59,965 bases of DNA from Acidobacteriaceae bacterium (GTDB lineage Bacteria; Acidobacteriota; Terriglobia; Terriglobales; Acidobacteriaceae), in the NCBI GenBank assembly GCA_031296355.1, contig JARLFX010000286.1, positions 1-59,965 of the forward strand, written 5' to 3'. Under the pieces are notes generated by a model, which saw only the letters and a program-made list of their open reading frames with translations, did not search any database and was not told the origin of the DNA. Below, one piece after another: positions 51,589 through 59,965 of this stretch. The stretch's first letter is position 1; every line of letters begins with the position of its first letter. The translations under genes and the position numbers were made by a program.

Positions 51589-53547
51589 TCATCCTTTGAA
51601 TATTGTGTGCGGAATCAGCTTCCAATACTCTTCCTGCGAAGCATCATTCAGGCAAGCCTGAATGATCTTCTGACCCAGCGGGTCGAGCTCTGGAGTAAGG
51701 TACGGCGTGAGCTCACGCTTGAAGAACTCACGCCACAACCGGGCGCCTTCGTCGAACACCTCACGACCACCTTGTAACTGGCTCGCCACATCAAGGAAGA
51801 CCGGCGGAATCAGCGAGCCTTCAACGCGAATCTGGCGGGGCACATAGCCCAGCAGCGGCAAGGGACTCTCAATCAGTTGATCCTTATTGAAACGGGCGCT
51901 GCCGCGGCGAGCAAGATATTCGCGAGCAATCCACTCCGCCATAAAACCGACCTTCCACGCACCAATGTGCTGATTCGGAATCAGCACATGACGCGTATCC
52001 GTGTTCTCGACGATCTGGCGAAGCAGCAGATTCGCTTGATCCACGCGACGTCCGGTGCAGAAGGCCCAGTAGGACCCCACTCCTTCTGACTGCATCCCCT
52101 TCGAGTCCTGAATGCTCGGGTTGGCATGGCCCCGCGGAGCGACCAGCCGCCACAGCCATGCAAGCGCAGGACTGAGGATGTGCAGCAGCCCGAGAATGCC
52201 ATATTGGGGACTGTCTTTGTGCGTTGGTGGACAGCGCACACCAAAACTGCGGATATTTACCGCTACTGGTCCCGTGGTGATATCCGGGATCAAGTCTCGC
52301 GGAATAATGACGCGCGGATTCGTGCAGACCTTGCCCGGCGCATCTTCAACATGCTCCCAGGTAAGACAGTTGCCCCCGGGCACAATGTAGTGATTGAGAA
52401 AGATGAGCGGCTGAGGCGGCTTAACGCAGAGGCGCTCAAGATTCGGGTCAGTACCATACTGGTTGATGTGATCCACGCGCACGAACCAGCCGTTCTCAGC
52501 ATCCATGATATTCAGCTTGGTTTCGCCCTCGTTATAGTGCGGATGCGCACAACCCATATCATCGGCCATCGGGTTAAGACGGCAGGCTTCGGGCAACACA
52601 AGCGTGCGCTCTTCCCCAGTCACCACGTTTTTGCCGAGCAGCAGGCGGCCATCTTCCATGCGTTGGATGTGACCAGTCATTTCGCTCTTGCCGCCACCGG
52701 AAGCGCCCTCGTGCATGATGACAATTTCATTGTCATAGGGCGTTACAACGCCAACCGCCGCGCAATGATTTGTGGTCCAACCTTCGCGCTCGCCAATATC
52801 GAGCAGCATGGAGTAGACGCCCTTCTTCGCGCTCGGCCCAGGATAGAGGTTGTAAGCGTAGATCTCCTGGTGCGTGTGCGTGCGGAAGTGCACTACCACC
52901 TGCTTGCCGTCAAAATGTGTATGGCGAAAAGGCGGTGCAACAAAAAGAACGCCGCCATTAATGCGGAAGTCGGCAGGCAGGCGATTGCCGGGGATCATGC
53001 CTTGCAGGTCGGCCAGCGCCGCGGCAAAAAATCCTGCCTGACGCGGACAGATGAGGAGTGCACCGTAATGAAGATCGTCTGGTCCGGCATAAAACGGTAC
53101 AACAATCAATTCCTGCTTCTTGAGCCAATCCAGCGTCTTCTGGCGCGTGCGATCAAATGATTCCCCAAAACGCTCAACATAGGTGGGCTTATCCGTGGGA
53201 AGAGTATCCCCAATCACCATGGCATCAGGATCGCGGCGGCGCAGGCGCGTATCCGGAAAATTGACTGCGATTCCATTACGCGCCTTAGTGACGACGGCTT
53301 CTACTATGCTCCCCACGCCCGGGACGTCAAAAGCTACTTCATATTCGCCTTTGTCGTCACGGTTAGCGTGTGCCCAGTCGGTTGTACCTTCCGGACGGTC
53401 CAACGCCCAGTTCAGCAGATCTTCACGCGTATTTGGAACGTATAGTTTGGATGCAGCGGCGAGAACTTCGATGACATGGGCAGGTAGCTGGAGCGTAGCC
53501 CAGTCTTTTTGAAAATCGATGGTCTCGTTGCTCTTGGCTGTAGACAC
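51589..53547 (-). CDS. DUF4914-family P-loop protein
   Basis: 652 residues from the GTG at 53547, which has GAGGGGA eight bases upstream; an ATG at 53583 lacks a comparable site. A phosphate-binding loop, HEGASGGGKSEM, lies at about residues 279-290 and is preceded by HCAAVGVVTPYDNEIVIM. It resembles the kinase motif of HPr kinase and PEP carboxykinase, both members of one fold. The rest matches the DUF4914 pattern as I remember it. The enzyme activity is unknown to me. No operon partner: neighbours on both sides are on the other strand. Confidence 0.78.
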   Translation of the reverse strand: MSTAKSNETIDFQKDWATLQLPAHVIEVLAAASKLYVPNTREDLLNWALDRPEGTTDWAHANRDDKGEYEVAFDVPGVGSIVEAVVTKARNGIAVNFPDTRLRRRDPDAMVIGDTLPTDKPTYVERFGESFDRTRQKTLDWLKKQELIVVPFYAGPDDLHYGALLICPRQAGFFAAALADLQGMIPGNRLPADFRINGGVLFVAPPFRHTHFDGKQVVVHFRTHTHQEIYAYNLYPGPSAKKGVYSMLLDIGEREGWTTNHCAAVGVVTPYDNEIVIMHEGASGGGKSEMTGHIQRMEDGRLLLGKNVVTGEERTLVLPEACRLNPMADDMGCAHPHYNEGETKLNIMDAENGWFVRVDHINQYGTDPNLERLCVKPPQPLIFLNHYIVPGGNCLTWEHVEDAPGKVCTNPRVIIPRDLIPDITTGPVAVNIRSFGVRCPPTHKDSPQYGILGLLHILSPALAWLWRLVAPRGHANPSIQDSKGMQSEGVGSYWAFCTGRRVDQANLLLRQIVENTDTRHVLIPNQHIGAWKVGFMAEWIAREYLARRGSARFNKDQLIESPLPLLGYVPRQIRVEGSLIPPVFLDVASQLQGGREVFDEGARLWREFFKRELTPYLTPELDPLGQKIIQACLNDASQEEYWKLIPHTIFKG

Positions 53548-53781
53548 AGATGCTTCCCCTCTCAATGGGTAGGAATTGTTCACTTGCCCGGGGAAGCAAA
53601 TGCTTTATGGCGTTTTTACTAGCATCTCACAGCTGGAGTGCTCTGCTAAAGCTCACCTGGCGCCTTGTAGGCGGGTTTAGTCGACAGCCCTCAATGCTTC
53701 CATAGAGATAGAGCGATAATTCCAAAAACCAGATGATGCCACTTGGCGGTACGGGAGGGGTATAGCTGGATACGGTAGACT

Positions 53782-55713
53782 GTGACTTCAGCGCCTGATC
53801 ATTCCGGTGCGTGGTCTGCAACTCCCCTTATGCCGCCAATCTCAGCACAAACTCCGGCTCCGCCACAGACTCCCCAGCCTGATCGCGAACCTGTGCTCCC
53901 CCCCAGCCGCGCGTTTGGCAGAGTGCATGTCCTCGGAATGGCGATTCTGGTCGCATTACTTGCCCTCTGCACGGCAGTCTCGTGGATCACTCGCGACGCC
54001 ATGGCGAATCTGCCATTTCTGAAGCATCATCGCACCGCAGGGAACCAGAAGTTGATTGTCGATCTGCGCCCCTGGCAGACAGCTCAATCCCTCGAACCGC
54101 TTGCAATGACCGCTGAAGAGAAAGAGTTTGCTCACGACGCCCAGCGGCTGGCCGACCATGAAGTGGATCAGGCGTTTGCCACCGCCATGCGTGTAGCGGC
54201 AACCCAGAAAACTACACTCACGCCGGAAGTAATCAATCTGCAGCAGCGCATTGCAGATTTGCAACAGGCGGTGAATGACGATCAGAAGAACGTCCAGCAG
54301 CTTACTCTCCCCACCAAGCCTGGAGCATCGCACTCAGCTGCGCTCAAGAGCGATAAATCAGCGGACGATGATGCAGACAATTCCGATTCACCCGAGCTTG
54401 CTCTGGCCAAAGCGCAACTCGACCTGGACACAGATCAGCTCACCGAGGCGCAGCAGGATCTGGCGCGCTCTTCCGGCGATCAACGTGCCCGCATCCAGCA
54501 GGAGCTGACCGCACACGAAGCCACGATGCAGCAGTATGACGCGCAGACCCACGATCTTGGTCAGGTCGCTGTACTCTCGGTCAAACACTTCGCTACATTC
54601 GCCGATCGCATCTCAGCCTGGTTCGCCCAGCGTTCTCGCTACCAGCTACTACAGCAGGCGCTACAAGCCGCGCAGCAGGATGCAACTACGCTGACGGCAG
54701 AGCGTGCGGCATACGAAACAGGTGACAAAGCCGCGCAGACGCCTCCTTCGGATGCTCCTTCCCGGCTTGCAGAACTCAGGGCAAAAACTGCCAGGCATCA
54801 GCTGCTTGGCATCTACGCAGACCGCATCCTGAGCGAGCAACAACTCGCAGCGGTCTACCAAAAGTGGTCCGCGCAGGTGCTACTGCAACATCGCATCGTG
54901 CTGCACCTCATCATGCAGTCCATGGCGCTGGTCGTGGTCATCATGATCTGCGTCCTGCTGGCCTCCGGTCTGGTTCGCCATCTGCTCAGCCGCCCAAAGC
55001 TCGATCCGCGCAGTGCCCAGACACTGCGTACAGTCATTCAGATCGCGCTGCAGTTTGTTGGCGCTCTATGCATTCTCATCGTTATTTTTGGCGTCCCCAG
55101 GCAAATGCCCACCATCCTCGGCTTCGCCACCGCCGGCCTTACGGTCGCCCTGCAGCAATTCATTCTGGCCTTTATCGGCTGGTTTGTTTTGATGGGCAAA
55201 AATGGCATTCGCGTTGGAGATACCGTCGAAATCAACGGTGTAGGCGGCGAAGTGCTGGAAGTCAATCTCTTCCGCACAACCCTGCTTGAGACTGGCAACT
55301 GGACCGATAAAGGACATCCCACAGGCCGCCGCGTCACCTTCGTCAATAATTTTGCCGTGACCGGCCAGTACTTCAATTTCTCCACCTCGGGCCAGTGGAT
55401 GTGGGATGAAGTAAGCGTAACCGTCCCCAGCTCTGAAGATTCCTATTTGCTGATTGAGCGAATTCACAAGATCGTCCTCAAACAAACAGAACACGATGCC
55501 GCCATCGCCGAGCGCGAATGGAAGACCGATACGCATCGTCATAGCCTGAAGCAATACAGCGCCAGCCCGACGGTCAACCTGCGCCCTGCAGGATCAGGCA
55601 CTGACATCCTGGTTCGCTACGTCACCCGCGCTCCCGAGCGCTTCGAAGTCAGAAATCGCATCTATCAATCGATTCTCGAAGTGCTGCATACACCAGAGCA
55701 GCCAGCCAAATAA
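53782..55713 (+). CDS. MscS-type mechanosensitive channel with long N-terminal coiled coil
   Basis: 643 residues, GTG start. A Pro-rich N-terminus and one membrane helix (about 48-68) lead to a 290-residue Gln/Ala/Asp-rich helical region likely in the periplasm. Then come three membrane helices (about 365-470), the last with the Gly/Ala-rich pore pattern (GFATAGLTVALQQFILAFIG), and the MscS beta domain (IRVGDTVEINGVGGEVLEVNLFRTTL). It probably releases solutes on osmotic downshock. Longer than MscS (286) and shorter than MscK. Confidence 0.9.
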   Translation: MTSAPDHSGAWSATPLMPPISAQTPAPPQTPQPDREPVLPPSRAFGRVHVLGMAILVALLALCTAVSWITRDAMANLPFLKHHRTAGNQKLIVDLRPWQTAQSLEPLAMTAEEKEFAHDAQRLADHEVDQAFATAMRVAATQKTTLTPEVINLQQRIADLQQAVNDDQKNVQQLTLPTKPGASHSAALKSDKSADDDADNSDSPELALAKAQLDLDTDQLTEAQQDLARSSGDQRARIQQELTAHEATMQQYDAQTHDLGQVAVLSVKHFATFADRISAWFAQRSRYQLLQQALQAAQQDATTLTAERAAYETGDKAAQTPPSDAPSRLAELRAKTARHQLLGIYADRILSEQQLAAVYQKWSAQVLLQHRIVLHLIMQSMALVVVIMICVLLASGLVRHLLSRPKLDPRSAQTLRTVIQIALQFVGALCILIVIFGVPRQMPTILGFATAGLTVALQQFILAFIGWFVLMGKNGIRVGDTVEINGVGGEVLEVNLFRTTLLETGNWTDKGHPTGRRVTFVNNFAVTGQYFNFSTSGQWMWDEVSVTVPSSEDSYLLIERIHKIVLKQTEHDAAIAEREWKTDTHRHSLKQYSASPTVNLRPAGSGTDILVRYVTRAPERFEVRNRIYQSILEVLHTPEQPAK

Positions 55714-55759
55714 TCCGGCCATAACTCTCTGCAACCGTCAGTGATTGACTGTATCTCGC

Positions 55760-56923
55760 TTACTGCTTCCGCATCGGCCTAGTCATGGTATTCAGAAAAA
55801 TAGCCTTGAATCGCTCCACATCAAAATCCCAGATTACGTTGGCCACGCGCGCGTCTGGCGGCGGCACCGGCTTCTGGATTCGCGGCACTGGCCCATCCGG
55901 CCACGGCACGCCGCCATAGCCCACGATGTGCTCATCCCAATACATGGATGCACCGAAGTTCATCCCCTCATTAATATCCACGTCCACATAGTAGCGGCGC
56001 GTCTCCTTAATGATGGATGGATCAATGATGTACGCCGCCATCAACTCATCGGGCATGCGAAACCACTGTACCGGCTTGCCCGCGCGATATGGCTTCACCA
56101 CCAGCTCGGTATAGAGCGCCGCCTCAGCCTGGTTGTTTCCCTTCGCGATTGTCTCTGCCATCTCTGGCGTCTTGTGCACCTTCTCTGCCACATCCACTGT
56201 CACAATCGTCAGTTTGGGCCATGCTGCATGCAGCACAAGGCGCGCGGCATACACGTCATAGAGCACGTTCACCGTCTTCGGTTGATACTCCGGGCTTGTG
56301 CCCATAAACACGATCTCTTTGGTCAGCGGCACAATGCCCGGATCAAGGCTGATCGCCAATGCAATATTGGTCAGCGAGCCGCCGCAGTACAGCGTTACCT
56401 GGTGTGGGTTAGCGCGGATGCTCTTGATAATGAACTCTGCCGCCGGCTCAGGCTGCGCCTTGATCTTCGCATAGCCACCCGGCGGCGCTACTACATCGTC
56501 TGGCCCTGGGCTGAACTCTCCGAACGCGCCAAGAAATGGATCGGTGCGGCTGCCGCCATACAGTTTGGTCAGCCGCACCAGTTCATAGCGCGATTGCACC
56601 AGCGGATAATCCGGCCCCATGTACACAGGAATATCGGCCCGACCTTCAAGCTCCAGCAGCTTCAGCACATCCGCTGTCTCCTGCTTCACCCAGCCATTCC
56701 CCGTCACCACCGTAACCCCGAGCACGTCCACCCTGGGCGACTGCAGCAGCATGATCAGCGGGTCTTCATTGTCTCCGACAATTCCCTCGGTATCCTGATC
56801 GAAGATCACCTTCGCCTTTTCTTGACGAAGCTGGGACTCCCCCGCCTGCGCTACAGCGAGTTGCAAACAAGAGAAGATCAGAAGAACGGCAAACGCAGGC
56901 ATCCATCGACAGTTCAATTCCAT
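55760..56923 (-). CDS. Exported nucleoside hydrolase (IunH family)
   Basis: 387 residues with a signal peptide (about 1-25, ending LAVAQA). The Ca2+-binding N-terminal cluster is DQDTEGIVGDNEDP (about residues 41-54), a spaced variant of the usual DxDxxxDD; VVTGNGW, YCGGSLTNIALA and the late NEGMNFG/WDFDVERF regions fit the family. It would hydrolyse nucleosides outside the cytoplasm for salvage. The 260 bases to the next gene (56924-57183) show nothing beyond likely divergent promoters. Confidence 0.85.
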   Translation of the reverse strand: MELNCRWMPAFAVLLIFSCLQLAVAQAGESQLRQEKAKVIFDQDTEGIVGDNEDPLIMLLQSPRVDVLGVTVVTGNGWVKQETADVLKLLELEGRADIPVYMGPDYPLVQSRYELVRLTKLYGGSRTDPFLGAFGEFSPGPDDVVAPPGGYAKIKAQPEPAAEFIIKSIRANPHQVTLYCGGSLTNIALAISLDPGIVPLTKEIVFMGTSPEYQPKTVNVLYDVYAARLVLHAAWPKLTIVTVDVAEKVHKTPEMAETIAKGNNQAEAALYTELVVKPYRAGKPVQWFRMPDELMAAYIIDPSIIKETRRYYVDVDINEGMNFGASMYWDEHIVGYGGVPWPDGPVPRIQKPVPPPDARVANVIWDFDVERFKAIFLNTMTRPMRKQ

Positions 56924-57183
56924 AGAAATCGTCTATCCTTCCGTTTGCGCTTGTGTCATTAACCTAGCATCGCATGGGTCCCACGCTGAGGACAGACTAT
57001 CTTTGCCAGGCCTGTGAACACAGAGCCCTCCCGCCATAGGCCGCGTATCTATATAAATCACTACCACCCAACCGCACCCGGCAATTCAGGATTGACAGGT
57101 GTTCCAACACTCGTGTTTTATAAGCATACAAATTCCTATTCCCCGGGAAACCAAAATGCTAATCATCAAGAAGGCTTTCCCTG

Positions 57184-58293
57184 ATGAATGGATTTCCTGC
57201 GGTCGATCCCATCCCTTTGCCAGCTCCAATCTGGCTCTTTAAAGCACTTCACATCGTCACCCTTTCGCTGCACTTCGTCGCCATGCAGATCATGGTCGGC
57301 GGCCTGTTGATCGCCGTCCTACTGAGCCTGCTTGGGCGTTCACAGCCTGCCCAGACCGCGGCCTCAGCCATTGCGCGGCGGCTCACCATCGTGATGACCT
57401 ACGTCATCAACCTCGGCGTGCCCCCTCTGCTGTTTGCGCAGGTGCTCTATGGCCGCGCCATCTACACCAGCAGTGTCGCCATCGGCCTGCGCTGGATCGC
57501 CGTTGTTCCCGCGCTCATCCTCGCCTACTGGCTACTCTATCGCTTCGCGGCCGGGCTGGAAGCTGGCAAAAAAGTCTGGTGGATGGGTCTGGTTGCCTGG
57601 TTCGTCATCGGCACCATCGCCCACGTCTACTCCACCAACATGACGCTCATGCTGCGCCCCGAAGTATGGCAGCAGATGTACTCTGCCTCGGCTCTGGGCG
57701 CGCACCTGCCCCCCACCGACCCCACAACCATTCCTCGCTTCCTCTTTATATTGATCAGCGGCTTTGTAGCTGCCGGTCTGTGGATGGTCTACCTGGGCGG
57801 GCGTAAGACCTTTTCTCCCGCCGACGGCAAATTCCTCTCCGGGCTAGGCGGACGCATCACCGCCGTCGCCGTCATCGCGCAGATTGCCGAAGCGTTCGTC
57901 GTGTATCACGCACAACCTGCCGTCGTGCAAGCCGGTCTGCACTCCCACATCCTCTATAAGATGTCAGGGCTCGGCTGGCTCGCTCTTTCCGCGGTACTCT
58001 TCCTATTTGCAGCGGTCGCGGCCTTTGCCAAACCCATCAGCGCATTCATCAGTTGGCTTGCCGTCCTGCTGGGCGTGTTGCCCATCGCACTAATGACCAT
58101 CTACCGCGATGGCATCCGCGATCTCACCCTGCTCAGCAAGGGTTACGACGTCTGGCAACGCGCCGTTGTCACCAACTGGAGCGTGGTTGGGATCTTCCTC
58201 GCAGTCTTTGTCGCCGGCCTCATCACCGTAGGCTGGTTGATTTCCGTTGTCGCCAGAGCCACCCGAGTTATGGAGAGCCCCGTCCAGCCATGA
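57184..58293 (+). CDS. Multi-pass membrane protein of the Rieske/cytochrome b operon
   Basis: 369 residues, about eight or nine membrane helices. The first helix carries two histidines seven residues apart (H23 and H30 in LHIVTLSLHFVAMQIMVGG) and others follow (IAHVYSTNM, HSHILYK), so b-type heme binding is possible. I do not recognise a named family. Its stop overlaps the Rieske start as ATGA, so it is almost certainly part of the same quinol-oxidising complex or its assembly. The partial gene at 59895 begins in a similar style. Confidence 0.8.
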   Translation: MNGFPAVDPIPLPAPIWLFKALHIVTLSLHFVAMQIMVGGLLIAVLLSLLGRSQPAQTAASAIARRLTIVMTYVINLGVPPLLFAQVLYGRAIYTSSVAIGLRWIAVVPALILAYWLLYRFAAGLEAGKKVWWMGLVAWFVIGTIAHVYSTNMTLMLRPEVWQQMYSASALGAHLPPTDPTTIPRFLFILISGFVAAGLWMVYLGGRKTFSPADGKFLSGLGGRITAVAVIAQIAEAFVVYHAQPAVVQAGLHSHILYKMSGLGWLALSAVLFLFAAVAAFAKPISAFISWLAVLLGVLPIALMTIYRDGIRDLTLLSKGYDVWQRAVVTNWSVVGIFLAVFVAGLITVGWLISVVARATRVMESPVQP

Positions 58294-58781
58294 GTGAACC
58301 CATACTGCCAATTCCGCCCGAAACCACCATTGTCGAGACGGAAAGCACGCCGAGCCGGCGCGCCTTCCTGGGCGTAGCCGCCGCTGCCGGTCTTTGCTAT
58401 GCCGGCGCAATCGGCTATCCCATCTACCGTTATCTCGCCTCGCCTGCAGAGATGGCCGCCAATGAAACGGCTGTCAGCGAAGTCACGTTGGACAAGGCGC
58501 AGGCTCTGCCTCTCGGCTCCGCGATGATCTTTAAATTTGGCAGTTCGCCAGCCATGCTCATCCACGGAGCCGACGATTCCTGGGTTGCGCTCAGCGCGGT
58601 CTGCACGCATCTTGGCTGCACCGTGAAGTTTGAACCGGAATTAAATCGTATCCATTGCCCCTGCCATGGCGGAGTATACGACCCACATACCGGCAGAAAC
58701 GTCAGTGGACCTCCGCCCAAGCCGCTCAAAGCCTACAAAGTCAACGTTGGCGCCACCGGCGTCGTGGTCTCCCGCGCCTGA
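58290..58781 (+). CDS. Rieske [2Fe-2S] protein
   Basis: 163 residues from ATG 58290. A twin-arginine-like start (SRRAFLGVAAAAGL) precedes one membrane helix. The cluster ligands are CTHLGC and CPCHGG (Cys/His pairs), followed by the GPPPKPLKAY proline loop. It passes electrons from quinol to a c-type cytochrome in a bc-type complex. Cytochrome b follows 20 bases downstream. Confidence 0.94.
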   Translation: MSEPILPIPPETTIVETESTPSRRAFLGVAAAAGLCYAGAIGYPIYRYLASPAEMAANETAVSEVTLDKAQALPLGSAMIFKFGSSPAMLIHGADDSWVALSAVCTHLGCTVKFEPELNRIHCPCHGGVYDPHTGRNVSGPPPKPLKAYKVNVGATGVVVSRA

Positions 58782-58801
58782 ATCGCAGGAAGGATACATA
58801 T

Positions 58802-59875
58802 ATGTTCGATTCGATGTACAAGTGGCTTGATGAACGCCTCAGCCTCGGTGAGCTTTCCGCTCTGGCCCGCAAGAAGACGATTCCGCTGCATGGCCAGTCC
58901 TTCTGGTACTACTGGGGTGGAATCTCCCTATTTCTCTTCCTCATCCAGATCTTCACCGGCATTCTTCTACTCGTCTACTATCGCCCCGGCGCAGAAGCAT
59001 TCGAGAGCGTCCGCCAGATCACGTACGTGATGCACTTCGGCTGGCTGATCCGGTCAGCTCATTCGTGGTGCGCTAACCTCTTCATCTTCTCCATCCTGGT
59101 GCACATGTTCTCTGTCTATTTCATGAAGGCGTATCGCAAGCCGCGTGAAATTGGCTGGTTCACCGGCATTGCGCTGCTCTTCCTCGCTTCCCTCTTTGGC
59201 TTCAGCGGATACCTTCTGCCGATGGACGAGCTAAGCTACTTCGCCACCAAGGTCGGCCTGCAGATTCCCTCCATGCTGCCGTTTATGGGCCACTTCACTA
59301 CCAACATCCTTCGTGGCGGGCCAGATGTAAGCGACTTCACTGTGCAGCGCTTCTTCGCCCTGCACGTAGTTATTCTGCCGCTGCTGTTCCTGCCGCTGCT
59401 CGGTCTCCATCTCTGGCTGGTGCAGAAGCACGGCAATGCAGTGCCCCCATCGGAAGAAGCCAAACCCATCGCCGAACGCAAGTCTGTCCCCTTCTTCCCC
59501 AACTTCTTCCAGAAAGACCTCGCGATGTGGCTCATCACGCTCAATGTGCTCGCGCTGCTCGCTTCCATCTTTCCCTGGGACCTCGGCAAGCAGGCTGACC
59601 CGCTTGCTTCGACGCCAGATGGCATTCACCCCGAGTGGTACTTCATGGCGCCATTCCACATGCTGAAGGTACTGGGCAATCTGCTGCCCGGCGCCACCGG
59701 CGAAGTAGCCGGCATCCTGATCTTCACCATTGGTCTTGCCCTGTGGGTCGTGATCCCGCTCTACGATACCCAAAGCAGTACCGGCTCCCGCGGCCGCACC
59801 GCCCACTACTTCGGCCTGTTCGCCGTCACCGCTTTGATCATCACCACTGCCCTTGGCTACTGGGGCATCCGCTAA
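58802..59875 (+). CDS. Cytochrome b (b6-type with subunit IV-like C-terminus)
   Basis: 357 residues from ATG 58802 (AAGGA upstream). Four heme-ligating His: HSWCANLFIFSILVH (two, 13 between) and HVVILPLLFLPLLGLH (two, 14 between), consistent with hemes bL and bH. The quinol-site motif is PEWY in HPEWYFMAPF. About seven or eight membrane helices. It forms the core of a bc complex in the aerobic or anaerobic chain. Confidence 0.94.
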   Translation: MFDSMYKWLDERLSLGELSALARKKTIPLHGQSFWYYWGGISLFLFLIQIFTGILLLVYYRPGAEAFESVRQITYVMHFGWLIRSAHSWCANLFIFSILVHMFSVYFMKAYRKPREIGWFTGIALLFLASLFGFSGYLLPMDELSYFATKVGLQIPSMLPFMGHFTTNILRGGPDVSDFTVQRFFALHVVILPLLFLPLLGLHLWLVQKHGNAVPPSEEAKPIAERKSVPFFPNFFQKDLAMWLITLNVLALLASIFPWDLGKQADPLASTPDGIHPEWYFMAPFHMLKVLGNLLPGATGEVAGILIFTIGLALWVVIPLYDTQSSTGSRGRTAHYFGLFAVTALIITTALGYWGIR

Positions 59876-59894
59876 TTCTGGAGAGGGAACACAT

Positions 59895-59965
59895 ATGAAC
59901 TATCCATTCTGGGAAGTACCCTTCATCGGCAGCGGATGGGTGATTGGCATGATCGCCATCTTCCA
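59895..59965 (+). CDS. Next gene of the bc operon, 5' end only
   Basis: GGAGAGGGA precedes ATG 59895. Only 23 residues are in the window (MNYPFWEVPFIGSGWVIGMI and three more), which look like the start of a membrane protein. It may be another heme-binding membrane subunit or a cytochrome. The rest is outside the window. Confidence 0.6.
   Translation, partial: MNYPFWEVPFIGSGWVIGMIAIF

Noticed and set aside
52126..53160. 344-residue plus-strand frame opposite the DUF4914 gene
   Set aside because: No motif or ribosome site, and the opposite strand has a clear P-loop protein.
55745..56962. 405-residue plus-strand frame opposite the nucleoside hydrolase
   Set aside because: His/Arg-rich with no recognisable domain, while the minus strand has a signal peptide and family motifs.

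Overview
The window looks like a chromosomal segment of a heterotrophic soil Acidobacteriota, probably class Terriglobia. This is an inference from gene content: long Ig-like/NHL surface proteins with Gly/Cys-rich tails, a DUF4914 protein, a GH28 pectinase and a Rieske/cytochrome b operon. No rRNA, complete tRNA or CRISPR array was found. Nothing could be searched, so identities rest on motifs and gene order.

Region 1 (1-9.86 kb) is a scarred accessory region. It holds two inverted copies of a hairpin repeat (about 17-115 and 9209-9307), an orphan gene, a TnsB/Mu-type transposase remnant fused to a tyrosine-integrase tail, a second integrase tail beside a tRNA 3' fragment, a truncated IS3 running into a truncated IS110, and the 3' half of a tRNA-Phe gene. 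Between the hairpin repeats sits an ACP-FkbH-SGNH-MBOAT set plus a convergent VOC gene. It looks like a system that loads a small acyl group on a carrier protein and moves it to a cell-surface or exported glycan.

Region 2 (9.86-34.9 kb) is a dense energy-metabolism block. A minus-strand run carries pgm-glgP-glgX (glycogen to glucose-6-phosphate) and a complete nine-gene N-type F1Fo ATPase operon, atpD-C-Q-R-B-E-F-A-G, in which AtpF carries a delta-like C-terminal domain. Going right from an 840-bp gap are a very small metallothionein gene, then transketolase, rpiB, zwf, transaldolase, a SHOCT protein, a universal stress protein, a slipin, a HAD protein and phosphoketolase. Together they would route stored glycogen through pentose phosphates to acetyl-phosphate and either use or make an ion gradient, a plausible energy-limitation or stress module.

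Region 3 (34.9-38.3 kb) is a tightly coupled type III polyketide synthase, methyltransferase, FAD oxidoreductase and DUF2147 operon. It ends eight bases before another tRNA-Phe-like 3' fragment. The two tRNA-Phe-like fragments are direct repeats and bracket 9.7-38.3 kb, so regions 2 and 3 could be one integrated island.

Region 4 (38.4-47.8 kb, all minus strand) encodes cell-surface proteins: a GH28 enzyme with Ig-like domains, a small outer-membrane beta-barrel, an NHL beta-propeller/Ig protein and a 1148-residue collagen-like protein. Region 5 (48-57 kb) has a GT2-GtrA glycosyltransferase, a GT-C-like membrane/TPR protein, a DUF4914 P-loop protein, an MscS channel with a long periplasmic coiled coil, and an exported nucleoside hydrolase. 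Region 6 (57.2 kb to the end) is the start of a Rieske/cytochrome b operon that runs off the window.
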